DNA from: an uncultured bacterium
Lineage (GTDB): Bacteria > Bacillota > Clostridia > Oscillospirales > Oscillospiraceae
Reading direction: 5' to 3'
NCBI GenBank assembly: GCA_949286295.1
Contig: CASECK010000127.1
Location: forward strand, 1-10,387
Length of the DNA stretch: 10,387 nucleotides
The notes under the pieces were generated by a model, which saw only the letters and a list, made by a program, of their open reading frames with translations, ran no database searches and was not told the origin of the DNA. Shown here in pieces: positions 5,253 to 10,387 of this stretch. The position numbers and the translations under genes are program-made. The first letter of the stretch is position 1; the number at the start of each line of letters is the position of its first letter.

Positions 5253-6140
5253 TTATTGGGTATCCCCGTGGCCGCACAGGGCCACAAACACGTTTTGCAG
5301 GTTCATGGGGGACACGTCCACCTCCGTCCGGCAGGCGGCGGCCAGCCCGGCGGCGTCCCCCCGGACGGCCGCCGTCTTGCGCCGGCCCAGGCGCTGCACG
5401 CTCAGCACCTGCAGGCCGGCACAGGCCCGGTCCACCACCTCCTCCGGGCCGGAGAGGTAGCGGAACTGCTCCACCAGCTCGTCGGTGGGGCTGTTCTCTA
5501 AAATGCGGCCCTGGTCCAGGATGACGGCCCGCTCGAACACGCCGGCGGCCTCCTCGATGATATGGGTGGAGACCAGGAAGGTCCGCCCGGTCCGGGTGAA
5601 GTCCTCCAGCAGCAGCTGATAAAACCGCTCCCGCATGACCACGTCCAGCCCCGCCACCGGCTCGTCCAGGATGGTGATGGGGGCCTGGCTGGCCAGGGCA
5701 ATGAGGATGGTCACCATGGACATCTCCCCTCTGGACAGCTGGAATATCTTCTTTTTCCCGTCCAGCCCGAACCCGTCCAGCAGCCGGTTGGCATAGGCCT
5801 GGTCCCAGCGGGGCAGATAGATGGCCGCCGCGCCCAGGTAGTGGCGAATCTTCAGGTTGTTCTGTCCGGCGAACAGGTTGGCCTGAAGCTCCCGGGAGAA
5901 GCAGATGTCGTCCAGGGCCCGCTGATTCTCCCACACCGGCTGGCCGTTGTAGGTGACGTGGCCGCTGTCCATGGTATTCTGGGCCGTCAGGATGCTCAGC
6001 AGGGTGGTCTTGCCCGCCCCGTTGCGGCCAATCAGGCCGTATATCTTCCCCGGCTCCACGGTCAGGTCCAGGTTGTGGAGCACCCGCTTGTTCTGATAGG
6101 ATTTGCACAGCCCCTCGGCCTTTAAAATTCCAGCGTTCAT
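5253..6140 (-). CDS. ABC transporter ATP-binding protein (YtrB-like)
   Basis: A 295-residue cytoplasmic ATPase that powers the two permeases encoded next. Visible motifs: Walker A GRNGAGKTT at 38-46, signature LSRGE at 135-139, Walker B ITILDE at 155-160, D-loop AGLD at 163-166 and H-loop histidine 193 in VSTHI. The signature departs from the usual LSGGQ, and the Q-loop position near 80-85 reads CFSRE without an obvious glutamine. Both features look familial in this type of ATPase rather than damage, since all catalytic residues are kept. The C-terminal 70 residues (from about 225) form a divergent tail. The ATG at 6140 overlaps the GntR stop as ATGA, so regulator and ATPase are translationally coupled. 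Confidence 0.92.
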   Translation of the reverse strand: MNAGILKAEGLCKSYQNKRVLHNLDLTVEPGKIYGLIGRNGAGKTTLLSILTAQNTMDSGHVTYNGQPVWENQRALDDICFSRELQANLFAGQNNLKIRHYLGAAAIYLPRWDQAYANRLLDGFGLDGKKKIFQLSRGEMSMVTILIALASQAPITILDEPVAGLDVVMRERFYQLLLEDFTRTGRTFLVSTHIIEEAAGVFERAVILDQGRILENSPTDELVEQFRYLSGPEEVVDRACAGLQVLSVQRLGRRKTAAVRGDAAGLAAACRTEVDVSPMNLQNVFVALCGHGDTQ

Positions 6141-6517
6141 CCTGTCTCTCCTTCCTTGATGGCCCGGCGCACCATGGCCAGCAGCTCCTCCCCCTCCAGG
6201 GCGAGGGAGGCCCCCTCCCTGACCAGGGGTTTCACATAGCCGTCGTAAAAGGCGGCCTTCCTCTTCTGCCGCACCGCCGCGGCCGCGCCAGGGGCCACAA
6301 ACATCCCGATGCCCCGCTTTTTATAGAGGATTCCGCCGGAGGCCAGCAGATTGACCCCCTTGGCCGCCGTGGCCGGGTTGATGCGGTACGCCCGGGCCAG
6401 CTCGTTGGTGGAAGGCACCTGCTCCTCCTCCCGGTACACGCCCCGGAGGATGTCATCCTCTATCATCCGGGCAATTTGCAGATAGATGAGGGACTGGTCG
6501 TTCAGCACTCCATACAC
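6137..6517 (-). CDS. GntR-family transcriptional regulator, YtrA subfamily
   Basis: A 126-residue DNA-binding protein: a winged helix-turn-helix (about 10-76, with VPSTNELARAYRINPATAAKG as the helix-turn-helix and ILYKKRGIGMFV as the wing) followed by a short helical tail of about 50 residues. That compact layout is typical of the YtrA subfamily, which autoregulates a linked ABC transporter operon. The start is GTG at 6517, preceded by GGAGGTGA with 7 bases between GGAGG and the GTG. The frame stays open further upstream, but through the promoter and into a terminator hairpin, so those residues are not real. It is the first gene of the operon and overlaps the ATPase by four bases. A dyad over the promoter start region is its likely operator. 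Confidence 0.9.
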   Translation of the reverse strand: MYGVLNDQSLIYLQIARMIEDDILRGVYREEEQVPSTNELARAYRINPATAAKGVNLLASGGILYKKRGIGMFVAPGAAAAVRQKRKAAFYDGYVKPLVREGASLALEGEELLAMVRRAIKEGETG

Positions 6518-6554
6518 GCAATCACCTCCAGGCGCAAGGCGCGCCGCGTTTGTT

Positions 6555-6578
6555 GGTTCATTACTTGTGTAACTAACC
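6555..6578. promoter_or_regulatory. Candidate GntR operator
   Basis: A 24-base imperfect dyad: outer GGTT/AACC and inner TTAC-TTGT-GTAA match, with two mismatched pairs between them (8 of 10 per arm). It overlaps the downstream half of the -10 box and the predicted start site, where bound repressor would block initiation. Autoregulation is the rule for YtrA-type regulators, so the regulator encoded 38 bases downstream is the natural ligand. Confidence 0.6.
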
Positions 6579-6604
6579 ATACCACATAAAAATTCCCCTG
6601 TCAA
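6576..6604 (-). promoter_or_regulatory. Sigma-A promoter of the GntR-ABC operon
   Basis: Minus-strand TTGACA (6604-6599) and TATGGT (6581-6576) with a 17-base spacer, about 59 bases before the GTG start of the regulator. The -35 hexamer is the centre of CCCC-TTGACA-GGGG, directly against the end of the upstream gene's hairpin region. Confidence 0.75.
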
Positions 6605-6655
6605 GGGGCGGGGGCAAAATTTTTGCCCCCGCCCCCTCATCGGGGGCGGGGGCAA
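6605..6655 (-). terminator. Overlapping GC-rich hairpins after the hydrogenase gene
   Basis: Two alternative hairpins share the segment 6625-6635. Hairpin B pairs 6623-6636 with 6642-6655: a perfect 14-bp stem (TTG + CCCCCGCCCCC) with a 5-base loop. Hairpin A pairs 6605-6619 with 6621-6635, a near-perfect 31-base palindrome with an AAAAT/TTTT centre. Read on the minus strand from the hydrogenase stop (6668), hairpin B forms first and is followed by AAATTTT, consistent with termination. Confidence 0.7.
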
Positions 6656-6667
6656 GGGAAAGACTTC

Positions 6668-8104
6668 TTAGACTCCGGCGGGCTGGGCCTCGCCGGCGGC
6701 CCGGACGGCGTCCAGGACGCCCCGGCCCTCGGCCTGTTTGGCGTGCTTCTCCACGTCCAGCCGGTTGCGGGGGCTGCGAATCAGGCAGCCGGCCCCCTGG
6801 ACGCAGCCCCCCTCGCAGGCCATGCCCTCGATGAGGTTGCCCTCCAGCTTGCCCGCCCGGAGCTTCAGCAGGGCAATCTCGCACTCGCTGACCCCGCTGC
6901 AGGCCACCGGCTTCAGCTCAAAGGCGGCGTCCTTCTCCTTCAGGGCCTCGGCCACCGCGCCGGCCACGCCGCCGCTGTGGGCAAAGCCGCGGCCGTAGGG
7001 GCTGGCCTCGTCCAGAGGCTCCTCCTCCAGGGCCGCCGGGTCGATGTCCCGGGAGTCGAACAGGGCCAGCAGCTCCTCATAGGTCAGGGCGCAGTCGATG
7101 GCGCTCATGGTGCGCCCCAGCTGGAACTCCTTCTTCTTGGCCACGCAGGGGCCGATGAAGATTACCCTGGCGTCGGGGTCCTTCTCCTTCAGGTGCAGGC
7201 CAATCATCACCATGGGCGAGGGGGTGTGGGAGACATATTTGGCCAGGTCCGGGTGCTTTTTCTTCACAAGGCCCACAAAGCCCGGGCAGCAGGAGGTGGT
7301 GAGCACCCCCTTCTCCACCAGCTCGTCAGACTCCCGGTCGGCCACCATGTCGGCCCCCAGGGCCACCTCGGCCACGCCGTCGAAGCCCAGCTTCCTCAGG
7401 CCGGCCACCACCTGCCCGTAGGTGGCGGGGGCGAACTGCCCCACGATGGAGGGGGCGATGACCGCGTAGGTCTTATAGCCCCACTGCCCGCCGCCCCGGA
7501 GCATCTGGATGGCGTCCACAATCCAGGACTTGTCCTGAATGGCGCCGAAGGGGCACTGGTACACACAGCTGCCGCAGGAGATACACTTGTTGATGTCGAT
7601 AAAGGCCTTCTTGTCCGGCCCCATGGAGATGGCGTTGACGGGGCAGCCCTTCTCGCAGGGGCGCTGGGTCTTGACGATGGCGCTGTACTGGCAGGCGTTC
7701 AGGCACTTGCCGCAGGTGATGCACAAATCGTGGTCGATTTGGGCCCGGTGGTTGACGATGGTGATGGCGTCCTTGGGGCAGGCGTGGACGCAGCGGGTGG
7801 CCAGGCAGCCCCGGCAGGAGGCGCTGACCGTTATCTCGGTGACCGGGCACTCGTCGCAGGCGATGGGCAGTACCTCTACCACGCTGGGGTTGGTCTTGTC
7901 CCCCCCCATGGCCAGCTTCACCCGGCTGTTGATGATGGCCCGCTCCTTATAGATGCAGCAGCGCAGGCTGGCGGTGGGGCCGGGGATAATCTTCTCCGGC
8001 ACATCTAAAATCCCGGTCTGGAGGCGGTCCTCCCAGGCCAGGCGGGCCACCTCGGTGAGCACCTGGGTCTTTAATTCCTGAATCTTGGTCTCGAAGATAC
8101 GCAT
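6668..8104 (-). CDS. Monomeric [FeFe]-hydrogenase, group-B-like, with ferredoxin-type N-terminus
   Basis: A 478-residue iron-sulphur enzyme, probably cytoplasmic, expected to reduce protons to H2 (or the reverse) with electrons from ferredoxin. The H-cluster motifs are present: TSCCP at 270-274, GPCVAKKKE at 318-326 and EGMACEGGC at 426-434. The second reads GPC instead of the MPC of classical enzymes such as CpI, which together with TSCCP fits the group B type common in gut Clostridia. The N-terminal half is cysteine-rich: C83-x2-C86, C97-x2-C100-x4-C105-x3-C109, C128-x2-C131-x2-C134-x3-C138, C150-x3-C154 and C174-x2-C177-x2-C180-x3-C184, enough for at least three 4Fe-4S clusters. The ATG at 8104 follows GGAGAGGAAAGAAA. 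It is a single-gene unit with its own promoter; no HydE, HydF or HydG maturase and no NADH-coupling subunit is nearby. A sensory group C role is less likely, as no PAS or kinase domain is present. Confidence 0.9.
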   Translation of the reverse strand: MRIFETKIQELKTQVLTEVARLAWEDRLQTGILDVPEKIIPGPTASLRCCIYKERAIINSRVKLAMGGDKTNPSVVEVLPIACDECPVTEITVSASCRGCLATRCVHACPKDAITIVNHRAQIDHDLCITCGKCLNACQYSAIVKTQRPCEKGCPVNAISMGPDKKAFIDINKCISCGSCVYQCPFGAIQDKSWIVDAIQMLRGGGQWGYKTYAVIAPSIVGQFAPATYGQVVAGLRKLGFDGVAEVALGADMVADRESDELVEKGVLTTSCCPGFVGLVKKKHPDLAKYVSHTPSPMVMIGLHLKEKDPDARVIFIGPCVAKKKEFQLGRTMSAIDCALTYEELLALFDSRDIDPAALEEEPLDEASPYGRGFAHSGGVAGAVAEALKEKDAAFELKPVACSGVSECEIALLKLRAGKLEGNLIEGMACEGGCVQGAGCLIRSPRNRLDVEKHAKQAEGRGVLDAVRAAGEAQPAGV

Positions 8105-8155
8105 TTTCTTTCCTCTCCTCCGGCTGGACGCCGCGATGTCGGGGGGATGTTCTCT

Positions 8156-8176
8156 CGCCCGGGGCGCGCCCGGGCG
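8156..8176 (-). other. GC-rich stem-loop in the hydrogenase 5' leader
   Basis: A perfect 7-bp stem, CGCCCGG/CCGGGCG, around a 7-base loop, in the roughly 85-base untranslated leader between the predicted promoter and the hydrogenase start. It has no T-tract, so it is not an intrinsic terminator. It may only stabilise the transcript. Confidence 0.4.
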
Positions 8177-8194
8177 CTTGGCTGTTTTCGTCCC

Positions 8195-8224
8195 ATTTTA
8201 CCTCCGCCCGCCCGCCGGTGTCAA
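8195..8224 (-). promoter_or_regulatory. Sigma-A promoter of the hydrogenase gene
   Basis: Minus-strand TTGACA (8224-8219) and TAAAAT (8200-8195) with an 18-base, very GC-rich spacer. It is the only strong promoter match in the 234-base divergent gap. For the plus-strand gene at 8339 I see only CATAAT at 8297-8302 as a possible -10, without a convincing -35. Confidence 0.7.
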
Positions 8225-8338
8225 TCGCCATTTTGCACCATCGCGCCCCGGTTTGCGCCCCTGGTTTCCACACACTCACCACCCCCTGTCCCGGCGCATA
8301 ATCTGGGGCATAGCTTCTGTTGTGATGGAGGGTCGCCT

Positions 8339-9421
8339 ATGACTGCTTTGCCGCATATTCAATATTTTCTGGGCGCCAACGCCCCGGGGGGCTTCCGCTC
8401 CCTGTACGACCAGCTCATCCCCTATGACACGGCCCGGGCCGTCTATATCCTAAAAGGCGGCCCGGGCTGCGGCAAGTCCACCCTCATGCGCCGGGTGGCC
8501 GCCCAGGCGGAGCAGGCCGGGCTGGAGGTGGAGTACATCCTGTGTTCCGGGGACCCGGATTCCCTGGACGCGGTGGTCCTCCCCGGGGCGGGGACCGCCC
8601 TGGTGGACGGCACCGCGCCCCATGTGGTGGAACCCAAGCTCCCCGGGGCGGTGGACCGCTATGTGGACCTGGGGGCGTGCTATGACCATGGGGCCCTGTA
8701 CCCCCTCCGCCGGGAGATTACCCGGTGCATGGCCGGGTACAAGGGGTGCTACGCCCGGGCCTACCGCTGCCTGGGGGCGGCGGCGGACCTCTTCGAGGAC
8801 CAGCGCGCCGCCCTGCTCACCGACGGGCTGTCCCACAAACTGGCCCGGCGGGCCCAGGGCATCCTGAACCGGGAGGTGCCCCGCCGGAAGGGGGTCCAGC
8901 CCGGGCGGGTGAAGCAGCGCTTTTTGGGGGCGGTGAGCTGTCAGGGGAGCTTTACCCTGTACGACACCGCCTTCGCCCAGTGCCAGCGGGTCTATGAGCT
9001 GTCTGACAGCTATGGGCTGGGCCACGAGATGCTCCTGCGGCTGCTGGCCGGACTCACCGCCGCCGGGTTTGACGCGGTGGCCTGCCCCGACCCCATGGCC
9101 CCGGACCGGCTCTCCCACCTGCTCGCCCCCCAGCGGGGGCTGGCCTTCCTCCCCTGCGCGGGCGGGGAGGCCCTCCCCCGCAAGGCCTACCGGCGCATCC
9201 GCCTGGACGCGGCGGCGGACGGGGAGCTGCTGCGCCGCTGCCGCAGCCGCCTGCGCTTTGCCAAAAAAGTGTCCCGGGCGCTGACGGAGGAGGCCGTGAC
9301 CTCGCTGGCCCAGGCCAAGGCCATACACGACGAGTTAGAGGCCGTGTACCACCCCTATGTGGACTTCGGCCGGGTGGAGGAGACCGCCGGGGCGATTGCC
9401 CGGGAGATTTTGTCCCTTTGA
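8339..9421 (+). CDS. PRK06851-type two-domain P-loop NTPase of unknown function
   Basis: A 360-residue protein resembling the conserved Firmicute family I know as PRK06851, for which no function is established. The first half starts QYFLGANAPGGFRSLYD and has an intact Walker A, GGPGCGKST, at 40-48. GLEVEYILCSGDPDSLDAVV and DGTAPHVVEPKLPGAVDRYVDLG (90-112) follow, all family hallmarks. A helical linker (about 120-190) leads to a second half that repeats the pattern: QRFLGAVSCQGSFTLYD at 193-209, then LSDSYGLGHEMLLRLL where the P-loop should be, then GFDAV.CPDPMAPDRLSHL. The second P-loop has lost the lysine and serine/threonine, so it should not bind nucleotide the usual way. GGAGGG sits 6 bases before the ATG at 8339; the frame is open further upstream but without family similarity. 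It stands alone, divergent from the hydrogenase and convergent with the lysozyme. Confidence 0.85.
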   Translation: MTALPHIQYFLGANAPGGFRSLYDQLIPYDTARAVYILKGGPGCGKSTLMRRVAAQAEQAGLEVEYILCSGDPDSLDAVVLPGAGTALVDGTAPHVVEPKLPGAVDRYVDLGACYDHGALYPLRREITRCMAGYKGCYARAYRCLGAAADLFEDQRAALLTDGLSHKLARRAQGILNREVPRRKGVQPGRVKQRFLGAVSCQGSFTLYDTAFAQCQRVYELSDSYGLGHEMLLRLLAGLTAAGFDAVACPDPMAPDRLSHLLAPQRGLAFLPCAGGEALPRKAYRRIRLDAAADGELLRRCRSRLRFAKKVSRALTEEAVTSLAQAKAIHDELEAVYHPYVDFGRVEETAGAIAREILSL

Positions 9422-9428
9422 CGCAAAA

Positions 9429-9459
9429 GGCCCGGGCGCGCCGCTGGCGCGCCCGGGCC
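9429..9459. terminator. Shared bidirectional terminator between convergent genes
   Basis: A perfect 14-bp stem (GGCCCGGGCGCGCC and its complement) with a 3-base loop, in the 42-base gap between the NTPase and lysozyme stops. On the minus strand TTTTGCG follows, and on the plus strand GCGTTTACG. It probably ends both transcripts, with the lysozyme side having the better T-run. Confidence 0.75.
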
Positions 9460-9463
9460 GCGT

Positions 9464-10357
9464 TTACGCGGGCTGAAAGGGCCGCAGGTCCAGGTCCAGG
9501 TCCACATCCCCCTCGATGCCGTCCACCGTCCCGGTATGGGTATACTGCCACAGGTCGAAGTGGTAGAAGAAGTCGGGCTTGCCGTCGTACTCCGCCAGCC
9601 AGAGGGTGTACTCGTCCACCTGCCGCAGGTCGTAGCTGAAGTAGCCCAGGTTCTGGTTGAAGTAGACCGCCGGCTCATAGCCCGCCTGGGCCACCCGGGC
9701 GCAGAAAGCGGCGGCGCAGCGGGTGAGGGTGCCGCCGTCCAGGCCGTGGGTCCGGGCGGAGGAGACGCCGGTGATGGGCTCCCAGTCAAAGGCCACGGGG
9801 TAGGTCACCTGGTAGGGTTCGATGGCGTTGAGCACAAAGGCCGCCTCGGCCTGGGCCTCCTCGGGGGTGACAGCCTGGGAGAAGAAATACACGCCTACCT
9901 CCAGCCCGGCGTCCAGGGCCCCGCGGATGTTGCGCTCAAAGCCCTCATCCATCATCAGGCCGCCCTCGGTATAGCCCCGGTAGCCCAAGCGGATGATGGC
10001 AAAGTCGATGCCGTCCGCCGCCACCGCCTGCCAGTCAATCTCCCCCTGGTAGGTGGACACGTCGACCCCCGTTTTGGCCCGCAGGCCGTCCTTTTCGTAG
10101 GCGACCCGGCCCTTCTCGTCAATGTAAAAGCTTTCCCGGTCATAGGGGTTGCGCGCCAGCCCCTCCACGGCCACCAGAGTCTGGCCTCCGTATTGGAAGG
10201 TCTCCGGCTCAGGGGGCAGCGGCTCCTCCCGCAGCGCAAAGTACAGCGCCGTCCCCGAAAGGCCCAGCGCCGCCACGGACAAAATCAGGGCCAATATTCC
10301 CATCCAGCTTCCCCTGCCGGGGGCATGTCCCCCGCCGGGCAGATTGTCGTTCATCAT
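9464..10357 (-). CDS. Membrane-anchored GH25 lysozyme (N-acetylmuramidase)
   Basis: A 297-residue cell-wall hydrolase expected to cut the MurNAc-GlcNAc bond of peptidoglycan outside the membrane. Residues 18-42 (WMGILALILSVAALGLSGTALYFAL) are an uncleaved signal anchor or signal peptide without an evident cleavage site. A linker of about 50 residues leads to the GH25 domain from about 95. The family motifs are GVDVSTYQG with catalytic-site D99, AIIRLGYRGY (120-129), VGVYFFSQA (154-162) and FDWEP, with D191 and E193 the expected catalytic pair. LWLAEYDG and DLWQYTHTG come near the end. No cell-wall-binding repeats are present, so the membrane anchor probably supplies localisation. The ATG at 10357 is chosen because AAGGAG (10369-10364) lies 6 bases before it; the TTG at 10384 has no such site. 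The promoter lies beyond the window. A role in wall turnover, division or sporulation is open. Confidence 0.92.
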   Translation of the reverse strand: MMNDNLPGGGHAPGRGSWMGILALILSVAALGLSGTALYFALREEPLPPEPETFQYGGQTLVAVEGLARNPYDRESFYIDEKGRVAYEKDGLRAKTGVDVSTYQGEIDWQAVAADGIDFAIIRLGYRGYTEGGLMMDEGFERNIRGALDAGLEVGVYFFSQAVTPEEAQAEAAFVLNAIEPYQVTYPVAFDWEPITGVSSARTHGLDGGTLTRCAAAFCARVAQAGYEPAVYFNQNLGYFSYDLRQVDEYTLWLAEYDGKPDFFYHFDLWQYTHTGTVDGIEGDVDLDLDLRPFQPA

Positions 10358-10363
10358 GGTTGT

Positions 10364-10369
10364 CTCCTT
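10364..10369 (-). promoter_or_regulatory. Ribosome binding site deciding the GH25 start
   Basis: AAGGAG on the minus strand, 6 bases before the first of two adjacent ATG codons (10357 and 10354). It would fall inside the coding region if the TTG at 10384 were used, which argues against that start. Confidence 0.7.
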
Positions 10370-10387
10370 CCCGGGCTTCGACAATTT

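Noticed and set aside
6623..8008. A 461-codon plus-strand open frame opposite the hydrogenase
   Set aside because: The minus strand encodes an unmistakable [FeFe]-hydrogenase across the same span. The plus-strand product is low-complexity and starts within a terminator hairpin.
8104..8339. A riboswitch in the hydrogenase/NTPase divergent gap
   Set aside because: Only one 7-bp GC hairpin is visible on the hydrogenase side, with no recognisable aptamer motifs or terminator/antiterminator pair.

Overview
The window is about two-thirds G+C and densely coded. Its gene content points to a Gram-positive anaerobe of the Clostridia, most likely a gut Oscillospiraceae of the Flavonifractor/Lawsonibacter/Pseudoflavonifractor type. 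The signs are a group-B-like monomeric [FeFe]-hydrogenase, an RsgI-like anti-sigma factor with PepSY repeats, a YtrA-type GntR/ABC operon, a BioY biotin transporter under apparent BirA control, strong GGAGG-type ribosome binding sites and canonical sigma-A promoters. The taxonomic placement is inference from gene content and composition.

Layout, left to right. (1) 1-536 (+): the C-terminal part of a CinA/PncC competence-damage protein, cut by the window edge, followed by a strong hairpin terminator at 575-611. (2) 642-2860 (-): an ECF sigma factor and, overlapping it by ATGA, its probable membrane anti-sigma factor with an RsgI-like domain and four PepSY repeats; the two middle repeats are nearly identical in DNA. 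(3) 2998-3558 (-): bioY, with a perfect sigma-A promoter covered by two BirA-box-like dyads. Upstream of it, at 3655-3772, lies an unexplained array of four AT-rich palindromes built on TTCC-N8/9-GGAA. (4) 3827-6517 (-): a four-gene operon of GntR regulator, ABC ATPase and two related permeases, with a sigma-A promoter overlapped by a dyad that is probably the GntR operator. (5) 6668-8104 (-): the [FeFe]-hydrogenase, with its own promoter and no maturation genes nearby. (6) 8339-9421 (+): a PRK06851-type P-loop protein made of two homologous halves, the second with a ruined Walker A motif. (7) 9464-10357 (-): a membrane-anchored GH25 lysozyme convergent with (6); the two share a 14-bp-stem terminator.

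This reads as ordinary core chromosome with several independent transcription units rather than a mobile island: I see no transposase, integrase, phage gene, CRISPR array, tRNA or rRNA. Three themes recur. One is envelope and signal sensing (sigma/anti-sigma pair, GntR-ABC operon, lysozyme). One is biotin uptake. One is hydrogen metabolism. The least explained structure is the palindrome array upstream of bioY. The best-resolved regulatory region is the bioY promoter, where promoter and operator positions also settle the start codon.
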